Positions 9,527 through 18,264 of a DNA stretch of 64,000 bases are shown piece by piece. A program made the position numbers and the translations under genes. Origin of the DNA: Flavobacterium aestivum (GTDB lineage Bacteria > Bacteroidota > Bacteroidia > Flavobacteriales > Flavobacteriaceae); contig NZ_CP113977.2 of assembly GCF_026870175.2 (NCBI RefSeq), positions 2,852,001-2,916,000 on the forward strand. The letters run 5' to 3'. The notes beneath the pieces are model-generated. The model was not told the origin of the DNA. It saw nothing but the letters and a program-made list of their open reading frames with translations, and did not search any database. The stretch's first letter is position 1, and the number at the start of each line of letters is the position of its first letter.

Positions 9527-9599
9527 AAGCCGTCTCAGTTTAGACTGCCCCCAAAAAGTTAGACACTATTTGGGGGCAGTGCAGGTTATGAGACGGTTT
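9527..9599. terminator. Bidirectional terminator-like stem with a second inverted repeat nested in its loop
   Basis: An outer stem (9527-9537 with 9589-9599, CCGTCTCA core, one G-U pair) encloses an inner 12-bp perfect inverted repeat (9544-9555 with 9569-9580). It lies between two converging genes, where a bidirectional terminator is expected. The outer stem carries A-rich and T-rich flanks as in a simple terminator. The inner repeat appears to have been inserted into its loop. Confidence 0.6.
9544..9580. mobile_element. Fused IS150-type (IS3 family) inverted-repeat ends, remnant
   Basis: The left half reads ACTGCCCCCAAAAAGTTAG and continues with ACACT. This closely resembles the terminal repeat pattern of IS150-group elements (ACTGCACCCA...TTGGACA). 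The right half is the reverse complement of the outer 12 bases. No transposase remains. This may be the scar left when an IS lost its interior, or a minimal palindromic derivative. Assignment to the IS3 family is from memory of end sequences. Confidence 0.4.
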
Positions 9600-9615
9600 G
9601 CAGAACTAATTTTAT

Positions 9616-11523
9616 TTACTTTTCGGTCTGGTAGCGTTGCATAAAAGTATTAGCCTTATTGTCATCACCTAAATTGTGATAGGTAAGTGCTAAATAATAA
9701 AGCGCTGTTTTTTGTGAAGGATTAATTTGATAAGCATGTTCAAACGCAGGTATTGCTCCTTTGAAATCTGAGTCTGCAGCCAGTGAGTTTCCATAATTCA
9801 TCCATAACTCAGAGTTTGAAGGATATGCTATTGTTCCCTGTCTAAACATTTCGGCTGCCTGCTTAAATTGTTTTGCCGCAAAAAAACTAGCTCCAATTCT
9901 CACATGTGTGTTTTCATTGTACACATTATTTTTGAGGGCTTGTTTGTATAAAGCAATAGCACTATCCTGTTGTTTTAGTTTAAGATAGGTGTCAGCAAGG
10001 CTTAATCGTGTCATATCATCTTTTTTAATATGCAATGCCTCTTTTAATAAATTTGCTGCAGTACTAAAATTTTGAAGGCGATAATTTGTAATACCAAGGT
10101 TAACTTTTGCGTCTGGATTTTTGGGATCCAGTTTATTAGCGATACTCAATGTTTCAAAAGCATTATTTATACCATCGTTATTGTTATTTATAGAATGGTT
10201 AAGTAATACAGTTCCATAATTATATTGAGCTCTGGCACTATTAGGTACGTTCTTTGCATGGGTAGAAAATAATATATCGTTACTTTCCCAAGCCTTATTA
10301 TTGTTATGGGTTAACATTCCTAAAATTATAGCAACCCCTAAAATTGAAACAGAAATTAAGCCTGCCTTACGGTTTTTTAAGTTATCACTTGCTTCAAAAC
10401 CTATATAACAGATTGCTATCAATAAACCAAGTAGGGGAATAAACATAAACCTGTCGGCCATGGTAGCTCCAATAGTGAATAAGATATTACTGGTGAGAAT
10501 TGCCGTTAGATAAAAGAAAAAAATACCAAAACTTATTATTGGCTTTCGCTTAAAATAATAGATTGCAGTAGCTAATAATGCAAGTAGAAAAATAAGAGCT
10601 AACCAAAGTTCTACACTTGTAAATGTAGCGCATGGGATTTGAGGATATGAGTAATCATAAGACATGCCCACAGGATAAATGAAGTGAAGCAGATTTTTTC
10701 CTAAAATGGTAATAGCTGTTAGTCTTTGGGTTAGCAAATCATCGCAAGCTAAAATAGAATTGTCGGCATAAGTGTAAGGAACGACAGGAGAACCGCTGTT
10801 AATCACCAAGGTTCTTATCAAAAGCCAAATTGCACCTGTAATTAGTAAAGGCAAGACGTTTTTAAATGCACGAATTACACTTTGTCCCTTAATTTGTATG
10901 AATAATAAAAACCAAACTGGGATAAATGTAATTGCACCTTCTTTAGAAAGCAGTGCAAGAAAAAAGAATAAACAGCTTTGCCAACTATAACCATCTTTTT
11001 TTATGAGCCAGTTAGTAGACAATATAAAAAAGAGTAAGGAAAGCACTTCATCCAGACTTTTAATGTTGGCAACCACCTCTGTATGCAAAGGATGCAATGC
11101 AAATAATAAGGCAATTCCAAATGATAGCCACTTATTGGTTTCTTTAAATAAACGACATAACATATTATACAAGGCAACTACAGTAATAGTATATAATGCT
11201 ACCTGTACAAAATGAAAAAAGCTAGATTTTTCAGGAAAAAATGCCCATTCTATAGCAAATACAATCAATGACAAAGGGCGATATAAGCCACTATTGGCAT
11301 CCCAATATCCTTTCCAATAAAATGTTGTGAAAATATCGCTAAACCCAGCAAAACCCTTTTTTACAAATAAATTTTTTGTGATCACGGCTTCATCATCCAA
11401 AACGAAACCATAATGTAGGGTGTTGCAGTAAACTAAAAGACAGCATACTATAAGTAAGTATGGAAGATAAATTGCGTAGGGAACTTCCTGTATTGCGTTT
11501 TTGCTTTTATGTTTTTTTTGCAT
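9616..11523 (-). CDS. TMTC-like polytopic membrane protein with TPR tail, putative glycosyltransferase
   Basis: 635-residue protein with about ten membrane segments (residues 15-400) followed by TPR repeats (about 430-630). The first periplasmic loop has an acidic FVLDDEAVI motif, as in the GT-C fold of protein mannosyltransferases. The LLHFIYPVGMSYDYS segment matches the DUF1736 region of TMTC proteins. This architecture is that of eukaryotic TMTC O-mannosyltransferases and their bacterial homologues. It would act at the cytoplasmic membrane, transferring a sugar from a polyprenyl-phosphate donor. A dolichol-phosphate-mannose-synthase-like GT2 gene is divergently encoded 470 bp away and could supply the donor. 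Acceptor and sugar are unknown. Confidence 0.8.
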   Translation of the reverse strand: MQKKHKSKNAIQEVPYAIYLPYLLIVCCLLVYCNTLHYGFVLDDEAVITKNLFVKKGFAGFSDIFTTFYWKGYWDANSGLYRPLSLIVFAIEWAFFPEKSSFFHFVQVALYTITVVALYNMLCRLFKETNKWLSFGIALLFALHPLHTEVVANIKSLDEVLSLLFFILSTNWLIKKDGYSWQSCLFFFLALLSKEGAITFIPVWFLLFIQIKGQSVIRAFKNVLPLLITGAIWLLIRTLVINSGSPVVPYTYADNSILACDDLLTQRLTAITILGKNLLHFIYPVGMSYDYSYPQIPCATFTSVELWLALIFLLALLATAIYYFKRKPIISFGIFFFYLTAILTSNILFTIGATMADRFMFIPLLGLLIAICYIGFEASDNLKNRKAGLISVSILGVAIILGMLTHNNNKAWESNDILFSTHAKNVPNSARAQYNYGTVLLNHSINNNNDGINNAFETLSIANKLDPKNPDAKVNLGITNYRLQNFSTAANLLKEALHIKKDDMTRLSLADTYLKLKQQDSAIALYKQALKNNVYNENTHVRIGASFFAAKQFKQAAEMFRQGTIAYPSNSELWMNYGNSLAADSDFKGAIPAFEHAYQINPSQKTALYYLALTYHNLGDDNKANTFMQRYQTEK

Positions 11524-11940
11524 CTATGTTTACTTAAAGGTTTTAAAAATTTAAACGATTGTAGTTTTGCCAGAATATTTTAAAATGTGGGTGGTTTTTA
11601 AAAAATGTTCAATTGATTTTGTAAATCTCAATTGCTGATTAGATATGAAAAATTGTATCAGGATAAGCGGAAGAAACTGTTTTGTCATAAAAAGAGTTGA
11701 GTAACAAAAATAGATAAAAATAATCTGTCAATTAGTATTTAAGGAGGAAATTCACCCTGTCTATTGCTAAAAAATGTGCAGAAAGGAAGTCCTGTATAAT
11801 TTCTCACAATCTAGAGAATTGAACTTATACACATTATAAAGCACAATAGTTTCTTATAATAGAGGAAACATTATTAAGAATTTGATGTTTAAAACTTATT
11901 TTTAAGATTATTGGGTTTATATTCGTGTTTGATTTCATTA
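11524..11940. other. Intergenic region between divergent TMTC-like and GT2 genes
   Basis: The 470-bp gap between the divergent genes is AT-rich and shows no credible reading frame on either strand. Its right end holds the GT2 promoter candidate (11941-11973). I could not place a consensus promoter for the minus-strand TMTC-like gene. Confidence 0.4.
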
Positions 11941-11973
11941 TTGAATTTTATAAAAATATGATTTTTAACTTTG
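11941..11973 (+). promoter_or_regulatory. Candidate promoter of the GT2 gene
   Basis: TTG at 11941-11943 and TAACTTTG at 11966-11973, separated by 22 bp, fit the Bacteroidota TTG/TAnnTTTG consensus at the long end of the usual spacing. The start codon lies 20 bp further on. Confidence 0.45.
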
Positions 11974-11993
11974 AGAAGCTTTACAATTCGTAA

Positions 11994-12713
11994 ATGAAAA
12001 AACTTTCTATAATTGTCCCTGTTTTTAATGAGGCTAAAACAGTTTATTTGATCTTGGATAAAATAAAAGAAGCTGTTTTAGTAGGCTCTATAGCTAAAGA
12101 GGTTGTAGTAGTTGACGATTTTTCAACTGATTCGACGATCGATGCAATCGAAAATTATATTTCCCAAAATCCGGAATTTCCAATTTTATTTTTCAGGCAT
12201 GAAAAAAATAAAGGTAAAGGTGCGGCATTACATACTGGAATTAAACATGCCACAGGGGATTACATTATCATTCAGGATGCTGATTTAGAATATGATCCTA
12301 AGGAGTATAATATTCTTTTGCAACCTATACTGGATGGCCACGCTGATGTTGTGTATGGATCCCGCTTTATGGGTGGAAATGCTCATAGAGTATTGTTTTT
12401 TTGGCACACCATAGGGAACAAGTTACTCACTTTTCTCTCAAATATGTTTACCAATCTTAATTTGACAGATATGGAAACTTGCTATAAATTGTTTGATGCA
12501 AAAATATTGCAGTCGTTAGTTCTTAAGGAAAAGCGCTTTGGCTTTGAACCCGAAGTAACTGCTAAAATAGCCCGTATTAGAAAAATAAGGATATATGAAG
12601 TTGGTATCTCATATTATGGCAGGACGTATGATGAGGGGAAAAAAATTAACTGGAAAGATGGATGCTATGCTATTTATTGTATTCTAAAATATGGTGCATT
12701 AAGAATGAAATAA
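11994..12713 (+). CDS. GT2 family glycosyltransferase, polyprenyl-phosphate sugar synthase type
   Basis: 239-residue cytoplasmic GT-A enzyme. The N-terminus ([12 protein letters not shown]), the nucleotide-binding [11 protein letters not shown] segment and the QDADLEYDP motif with the metal-binding DxD are those of dolichol/undecaprenyl-phosphate mannose or glucose synthases. It lacks the C-terminal membrane helices of the long forms, like soluble DPM1. Reaction: transfer of a hexose from NDP-sugar to polyprenyl phosphate on the inner face of the membrane. The divergent TMTC-like protein could use the product. The sugar cannot be told from the sequence. Confidence 0.88.
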   Translation: MKKLSIIVPVFNEAKTVYLILDKIKEAVLVGSIAKEVVVVDDFSTDSTIDAIENYISQNPEFPILFFRHEKNKGKGAALHTGIKHATGDYIIIQDADLEYDPKEYNILLQPILDGHADVVYGSRFMGGNAHRVLFFWHTIGNKLLTFLSNMFTNLNLTDMETCYKLFDAKILQSLVLKEKRFGFEPEVTAKIARIRKIRIYEVGISYYGRTYDEGKKINWKDGCYAIYCILKYGALRMK

Positions 12714-12817
12714 AGGTTCTGTTGGTTTAAAAGTTTAAAGCTATAAAAATGCCTGAAGTGACTACTATTACATATTTTTGTAACGCATAAAGTAACTAAT
12801 CTCTTAATATCCTAATT

Positions 12818-13516
12818 ATGTGCAATACATTTTCTGCCAGTAATCAAATTGGTATGGTATCTACTTTCTCTGAGCTTGTGCATACCGATTTCAAGGGAGA
12901 AATAAATGCGCTATGCTGGTACAGAAATTTGGAGGGCGATTTTAAAGATATTGTAAACCAGTTATGTATAAAAGAAAATATAACGGAAGTTTATCCTGAA
13001 GATCTAATCGCGCTCCAACTATCAGAAAAGGGGAATATTGCCCGGGAAATAATCTTAAATGATTTACAATTACTAACTGATTTTGGAGCTTCACCCTCTC
13101 TTAATTTAATAAAGTGTTATGAACGTGATGAGGAATTTGATTTTATATCGACTGATGTATATTCGTTTCATGTTGATCGTTCGCCCATTGCAACAGATAC
13201 TTTTTTATGTACCTATCACGGAGCGGCGAGCGATATTATATCTAATTCGCATGCAGAGCAAAAAGTTCTAATTCCAGAAATCAGAGCAAAGCTAAAAGAA
13301 CTGTATAATGGACCATCAGAAGAATTCGAAAACTTTTTGAAGGAGAATTACTTTGATTTACATTATCAGGTACATGAGGATGCGGAACCTATTAATTTAG
13401 GTTTAATGCATCTTTGGCGTCTGGCTGTGGATCATCCAAAACAACAAGTACTACCTTGTATTCATAGAGCACCAATAGAAAATGAAGGAGAATATCGGTT
13501 GCTATTGATTTGTTAA
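12818..13516 (+). CDS. DUF1826-like protein
   Basis: 232-residue soluble protein. The segment SFHVDRSPIATDTFLCTYHGAASD and the C-terminal CIHRAPI match the pattern I associate with DUF1826 (HVD...TYRGPG...HRSP). The family has no established reaction; its conserved His, Asp and Cys residues and its known proximity to zinc-related GTPases in some bacteria hint at metal binding, but that is not shown here. The Cys near the N-terminus (Cys2) is not part of a lipobox, since no hydrophobic segment precedes it. A TATTTTTG box at 12773-12780 may be the -7 element. The gene appears monocistronic. Confidence 0.6.
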   Translation: MCNTFSASNQIGMVSTFSELVHTDFKGEINALCWYRNLEGDFKDIVNQLCIKENITEVYPEDLIALQLSEKGNIAREIILNDLQLLTDFGASPSLNLIKCYERDEEFDFISTDVYSFHVDRSPIATDTFLCTYHGAASDIISNSHAEQKVLIPEIRAKLKELYNGPSEEFENFLKENYFDLHYQVHEDAEPINLGLMHLWRLAVDHPKQQVLPCIHRAPIENEGEYRLLLIC

Positions 13517-13653
13517 AGAAATGGTTTACTACTATAGATTTAATGCATTCTGTTTAACAACATCCATGACAATTATACTTTTTTATGACCAACATCTTCC
13601 ACTTCACTAAGTTTATTTAAAAAGAATTCACAATAGGTAAAAAAGGCATAAAA

Positions 13654-13680
13654 AAAGCCCATTTCAAAGAAATGGGCTTT
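13654..13680 (-). terminator. Terminator of a lost minus-strand tRNA
   Basis: Perfect 12-bp stem (13654-13665 with 13669-13680, AAAGCCCATTTC) with a three-base loop. A run of A on its left gives a U-run for minus-strand transcription. It is placed as the terminator of the intact tRNA-Arg at 24.3 kb is placed, immediately 3' of tRNA-like sequence. Confidence 0.75.
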
Positions 13681-13688
13681 AAAATTTT

Positions 13689-13704
13689 GTGACCCTAGCG
13701 GGAT
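13689..13704 (-). pseudogene. 3' end of a truncated tRNA gene
   Basis: Read on the minus strand, these 16 bases match the end of a tRNA: T-stem 3' half (CCCGC), 3' acceptor strand (TAGGGTC), discriminator A and C. Similarity stops inside the T-loop, and the remaining ~58 bases of a tRNA are absent. With the adjacent terminator this looks like the stump of a tRNA cut by recombination at the edge of the lipoprotein island. The match is short and could be fortuitous. Confidence 0.35.
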
Positions 13705-13971
13705 AATTTATAAACCATTTTATGCAAGATTTAAAGAAATTGTATGAAACTGGCGAAAAATTATTATCAAAAACTAGTTGTACATAATAGGTAAATCTAT
13801 TAATACGGATTTGTAAAAAATAGTTGCGAATATCCAATTATTTAAGACGAATTTATATTGGTTTACATTCACATTATCTTTTTTTTAAAATTTGTATTCT
13901 GACATATTGTTTTTATCAGTTGAAAATAAGTTTATAGAAATTTGAAAATTACAATCAGTAATAGAAGAGTT

Positions 13972-14232
13972 ATGAAACCTGAATACTTTATAGAATTAAG
14001 TGATCAAGAGCTTTTACAGAAAATGAAAAAAATAAAAACCAACAAAATAGTTGACGCGACCATTATTGGAGTTACAATTGGGATTGTGATTTATAGCATT
14101 GTAAATAAAGGCTTTGGATTTTTTACCTTCTTTCCTTTAATACTTGGATATATAATAATTAGAAATTCTAGGAATAATGAAATATTGTATCAGGAAATGC
14201 AAAAAGAATTAGAATCTCGAAACTTAAAATAA
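13972..14232 (+). CDS. Small two-helix membrane protein, unknown
   Basis: 86-residue protein starting at the ATG at 13972; an upstream TTG in frame is a less likely start. It has an acidic/amphipathic N-terminus (YFIELSDQELLQKM), two adjacent hydrophobic segments (about residues 30-48 and 52-68), and a charged C-terminal helix. This is the layout of many small proteins of unknown function in flavobacterial accessory regions. No family is recognised. It precedes a lipoprotein gene on the same strand by 38 bp and may be co-transcribed with it. No catalytic residues are apparent. Confidence 0.6.
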   Translation: MKPEYFIELSDQELLQKMKKIKTNKIVDATIIGVTIGIVIYSIVNKGFGFFTFFPLILGYIIIRNSRNNEILYQEMQKELESRNLK

Positions 14233-14270
14233 CAAAATTTTCCCGAAACGAGATTTAAAGCTATAAGTAA

Positions 14271-14972
14271 ATGAAAAGACTAATTCTAATTTTACTGTTT
14301 TTAAATGCTTTCCTTGTCAGCTGCAAACAAGAGACAAAGCAACTTAAAATAGATTCTCAAAATGAAAAATCAATTGAATCGAGAATTAAAACTTTACAAG
14401 TAAAAGATATTGATTCTTCACAATTTCCAAAATTATTGAAATACGAGGGATTCATAAAAAATGCTGTTCGTTGGAAAGATAAATTAGGTGATAATATTGT
14501 AATAACTACAGAAACAGGGAACTACAGAAGTGAAAAATTCCAGCATGAATATGACGAAAGCGGAGATGCTGAATTATTCGGGTATCATTTTTTAGTAAAA
14601 AATGGCAGAGTAATTCAAACCTGGAAAGTATATGATTACATCGATGATTGTCCAGTTGACATTGTGGCATCATTTGTAAAAAACAGCTTTGAAATTACCG
14701 ATTTGAACAATAACGGAATTGCTGAAATTTGGTTGATGTACAAAATTATATGTCATGGCGATGTGAGCCCTTCCGAAATGAAAATTATAATGTATGAAGG
14801 AAAACAAAAATTTGCTATGCGTGGTGAAAACAAAGTTCAAACAGGAATTGATGATAGCGGAGAAAAATTATTTGAAGGAGGTAACTATAAATTTGATGCA
14901 GCATTTGAGAAAAGCCCAAAAGTTTTTAAAGATTTTGCATTAAACTTATGGAACAAGAATACGATTTATTGA
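14271..14972 (+). CDS. Lipoprotein, unknown
   Basis: 233-residue lipoprotein. The lipoprotein signal ends in LVSC with the lipidated Cys at residue 18. The mature part begins with a Lys/Gln/Glu-rich tether and has a beta-rich region with the motif DLNNNGIAEIWLMYK, like a calcium-type or FG-GAP-like turn. The C-terminal half contains MKIIMYEG and AMRGE segments that resemble a Flavobacteriaceae lipoprotein family sometimes named for surface polysaccharide biosynthesis; I cannot confirm that link. It is the first of a run of lipoprotein genes and lies on the same strand as its neighbours. Confidence 0.75.
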   Translation: MKRLILILLFLNAFLVSCKQETKQLKIDSQNEKSIESRIKTLQVKDIDSSQFPKLLKYEGFIKNAVRWKDKLGDNIVITTETGNYRSEKFQHEYDESGDAELFGYHFLVKNGRVIQTWKVYDYIDDCPVDIVASFVKNSFEITDLNNNGIAEIWLMYKIICHGDVSPSEMKIIMYEGKQKFAMRGENKVQTGIDDSGEKLFEGGNYKFDAAFEKSPKVFKDFALNLWNKNTIY

Positions 14973-15014
14973 TTTTGATTTAATGACTTTTAAAATTTGA
15001 CTTATACTTAATAT

Positions 15015-16172
15015 ATGAAAAAACTTTTATTACTGCTCTTAATTTTGCCTTTTATGATTTCTTGCAACGGACAAAAGAAAATGGATTTACTAAAATTAAA
15101 TCTAAACGAACCAATAAAGAATGTAATAAACATCAATGACAGTTTGCTTATTGGCGTTGAAACTGTCGAATATCCGTTTTGTTTATTAATTGAAGCAGAA
15201 AAATCTGAAAAATATACTTTTGAAGGAATTGATTTAAAAGATCAAAAAGTCATTTTTCAGATACATTCCGAGAAACTTAAAACAGATAGTATTTCAAGAT
15301 TTGGTGGTGCTCATATTGATTTAAAACCAATCAAAAATGAAAACGAATTAATGAACACTTTAAGAGATTTTAATGCCGAAAATAAAATTTACGGACTGAG
15401 AATAGTAATAGAAAACCCAAGTTTAAAATCGGAGATTTTAAAGAAAATAGAGTTAAAATATGGCAAGGGGACAAAAAATCCAAATACAGATAATGGTTTG
15501 TATTGGAACGTGAAAAAGGAAAACAAATATATTTTCTTCGCGCCCGATTATGACAGACTTATTATTTTAAATAACACCAATTTATCTAAAACTTGCTATT
15601 GGGACATATTTAATGGATCAATAGATTTTGGAGGCTGCGATAACGAAAAATACATAAAAGAACTAACCCAAAATAGCACCAAACCAGAAGATGTTAAAAA
15701 CAAACCCATTATAAAAATCGATAAAAACTGGAATGTAAATAATCTAATTACAGGAAAATCAACCGAAGAGGAATTTTTAAAATCTCAAACGAGCAAAGAT
15801 TTTGAGCGAGTAGAAGAAATTAACGGAAGTTCAGGAGATATAAATCAAATTATGTATGAAAATGAATACCACGATTTCTATTTCTACTTTACTACTAATC
15901 TGAAAAACCCTGAAAATAAAAAAACAAATATCATTAAAGGGTTTTCATTAGACGATTTGAAAAAAGTCGAAATTTCATTTGAAAATGGTCTGAAACCGGG
16001 AATGAAATTTGAAGATGCTTTAAAATTATTCGACAAAAAAATAATAAAAAAGACCATAAAAAATGAAGGCGAATTGAGTTTTGCAAATTATATCATTATC
16101 GAAAACGGACCATACGAAGTATCATTGGTTTTTAACGAAAAATTGCTTTTTTCGGGAATGTTTGTAAAATAA
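15015..16172 (+). CDS. Lipoprotein, unknown (LPFMISC leader family)
   Basis: 385-residue lipoprotein. Its signal (LILPFMISCNGQ, lipidated Cys17) is nearly identical to those of the genes at 16231 and 18265. The mature protein is hydrophilic, lysine- and asparagine-rich, and appears to contain two halves of mixed alpha/beta character. No known domain or catalytic motif is recognised. The signal region is shared at DNA level with the neighbours while the mature parts do not resemble each other, which suggests exchange or capture of a leader module. Orientation and spacing are compatible with co-transcription with the next gene. Confidence 0.75.
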   Translation: MKKLLLLLLILPFMISCNGQKKMDLLKLNLNEPIKNVININDSLLIGVETVEYPFCLLIEAEKSEKYTFEGIDLKDQKVIFQIHSEKLKTDSISRFGGAHIDLKPIKNENELMNTLRDFNAENKIYGLRIVIENPSLKSEILKKIELKYGKGTKNPNTDNGLYWNVKKENKYIFFAPDYDRLIILNNTNLSKTCYWDIFNGSIDFGGCDNEKYIKELTQNSTKPEDVKNKPIIKIDKNWNVNNLITGKSTEEEFLKSQTSKDFERVEEINGSSGDINQIMYENEYHDFYFYFTTNLKNPENKKTNIIKGFSLDDLKKVEISFENGLKPGMKFEDALKLFDKKIIKKTIKNEGELSFANYIIIENGPYEVSLVFNEKLLFSGMFVK

Positions 16173-16230
16173 AAAACTTCGGTTTGCAATGATAATTTTG
16201 AAAAAGACTGCCCATAATTACTGATTTAAG

Positions 16231-16938
16231 ATGAAAAAAAATCTATTACCACTTATAATTTTACCATTTATGATTTCTTGTAACGGACAGGAAAAAAGAA
16301 TTGTAACTTCTATTGCCGAAGAACCTTTACAATTAGAAAATTTCGACTTTAACACTAAACTTTCTGCACTCCTGCCAGAAAAAACGAAGAGTAAGGTATA
16401 TAGTGGATATTACGAACTAAAATCTGAGCTATTAAAAGTGGATACAATTTCAGACGGAGAGTTTATTGGAAGCGAAAAACCAGTAAGGATTGAATATAGG
16501 CAACAAAGTTTTTCAAGTCAAGATATACTTGCAAAATTTGGAAATGAAGAATTTAACGCTGTAAACCTTGCCACAACAATCGATGGAAAAATAATGGTTT
16601 TAAACGCTCTAATAGACAAAACAGATTTAAAACAGACTAAAGATTTCATTGAAACAATCGACAAAAAATATGGAAAATCAGCTAAAACTAAAGGAGAATT
16701 TTCAGATAAAAATTATGATATTTTTACCTGGCAATTAAAAGACAGAATAATAAGATATACTACAGTTCTTGACAAGGAAGAAAATACCTTAAAAATAGAA
16801 ATTGACGAAGAAAATAAAAAAATAATGAATGGTGATAAAAATCCACATTATAAAGGGTACATTTTTATTATCAAAAAAGAGTATAAAAGCCAGATTTTCG
16901 GGAAAGTAAGCTCGGGAGATTTTGTATTTCTTGAATAA
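16231..16938 (+). CDS. Lipoprotein, unknown (LPFMISC leader family)
   Basis: 235-residue lipoprotein with the LPFMISCNGQ signal (lipidated Cys17). The 20 bp before the ATG also match those of the gene at 18265 (17 of 20 positions). The mature part has a tract with the IDKKYGK pattern that is also seen, as ELKYGKG, in the preceding lipoprotein. The two may therefore be distant relatives, despite different length. No enzymatic motif is seen. It probably faces the periplasm or cell surface. Function unknown. Confidence 0.75.
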   Translation: MKKNLLPLIILPFMISCNGQEKRIVTSIAEEPLQLENFDFNTKLSALLPEKTKSKVYSGYYELKSELLKVDTISDGEFIGSEKPVRIEYRQQSFSSQDILAKFGNEEFNAVNLATTIDGKIMVLNALIDKTDLKQTKDFIETIDKKYGKSAKTKGEFSDKNYDIFTWQLKDRIIRYTTVLDKEENTLKIEIDEENKKIMNGDKNPHYKGYIFIIKKEYKSQIFGKVSSGDFVFLE

Positions 16939-17033
16939 AAAAAATCCAATAAGAAGGTTTTTGTTGGGGCGAAAGTGTAAAAATTGGGAGATATTTTAAC
17001 TCAAATAAAAAAATATAAAATCTTAAAAATAAA

Positions 17034-18134
17034 ATGAATTCAAATGCTGCAAAATACATAAGGCGAATAGTAATAGCTATTTTTTTTACGAGCTTTTTAG
17101 TAAGCTGTAAAACAAGTAAGATTGCAAATGAAAAAAACAAAACTTCGAATGAAGTCGATATTTATGTGGCAGGCTACGAATACAATGACAGCAAATTTGA
17201 GAGTTCGATAGAGGAGATTGCCGACGAAGTAGGTATGAAGCATGTTGTGAAATTATGGAAAAACGGTAAAAGCATCGATTTAGAAGGAAAAGAATATTAT
17301 TCTGATGCAAGTTCTGTTCTTGTGCATAACAATGATGTCTATGTTGGAGGCTCTATTGAACCCGGTGAAGAATATGTGGCAACTATTTGGAAAAACGGAA
17401 AAATACAAAAACTAAGCGATGGCAAAAAAACGGCTTATATTGAATCACTATTTATTGAAGACAATACTATTTATATTTTAGGGCAGCAATTTGTTGGTCC
17501 CAATTATATTATAAAAGTTTGGAAGAATGGCATATCTACAAATATTACAGATGGAAAGAATTCGGTAGATGGAAGATCATTTTTTGTTGATAAAGGAAAT
17601 GTTTACATCTGCGGATATGAAAAGATTGGAAATAAAAGTGTAGCAAAAGTCTGGAAAAACGGAGTTCCCCAAAGTCTTACAAATGGTCTTAATAATGCCT
17701 ATGCAGTTTCTATATATGTAGAAAATGATAATGTATATGTTGTAGGATATGAAATTGAAAATGATAAATACATTGTTAAATTATGGAAGAACGGGAAAGC
17801 TCAAAACCTTTCTGACGGCATAAATACTTCATATCCATCTTCTGTATTTGTTCAAAAAGATAATGTGTATGTGGTAGGAAATGAAAATAGTAATAATAAA
17901 AGCATATTGAAATTATGGATAAACGGCAAAGCACAAAACATTACAGATGGTACAAACAGTGCTAGTGCCAATGCTGTTTTGGTACATAACGACACGATTT
18001 ACATTGCAGGATATGAAAAAAATGATTTAGATCGAGATGTTGCAAAATTATGGATAAACGGAGTGGCTAAGGACCTCACAGACGGCACAAAAAATGGATA
18101 TGCAGAATCAATTTTTATTGTAGAAAAGAAATAA
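17034..18134 (+). CDS. Lipoprotein with seven or so ~42-residue propeller-type repeats
   Basis: 366-residue lipoprotein with an N-terminal signal ending near LVSCK (Cys25). The rest is a series of repeats of about 41-43 residues with the consensus xLWKNGKaqnLtDGtnsayAxSifVxxdnVYVvGYE. Repeats of this length with alternating strands suggest a beta-propeller or a long beta-solenoid. The repeats are highly similar in protein but more diverged in DNA, so they are not a recent tandem expansion. Such proteins usually bind ligands or partners rather than catalyse. The upstream 95 bp contain no clear promoter. Confidence 0.8.
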   Translation: MNSNAAKYIRRIVIAIFFTSFLVSCKTSKIANEKNKTSNEVDIYVAGYEYNDSKFESSIEEIADEVGMKHVVKLWKNGKSIDLEGKEYYSDASSVLVHNNDVYVGGSIEPGEEYVATIWKNGKIQKLSDGKKTAYIESLFIEDNTIYILGQQFVGPNYIIKVWKNGISTNITDGKNSVDGRSFFVDKGNVYICGYEKIGNKSVAKVWKNGVPQSLTNGLNNAYAVSIYVENDNVYVVGYEIENDKYIVKLWKNGKAQNLSDGINTSYPSSVFVQKDNVYVVGNENSNNKSILKLWINGKAQNITDGTNSASANAVLVHNDTIYIAGYEKNDLDRDVAKLWINGVAKDLTDGTKNGYAESIFIVEKK

Positions 18135-18264
18135 TTTTATATAAACCTACTTTCTGAAATTTTTTAAAAAACTACTGTCAATAACCATAAGAAAAACAAT
18201 GAAAAATAGCCTGACATTATCTTAAATAAAAGCTTCCTCCAACAACCATAATTACTAATTTAGG

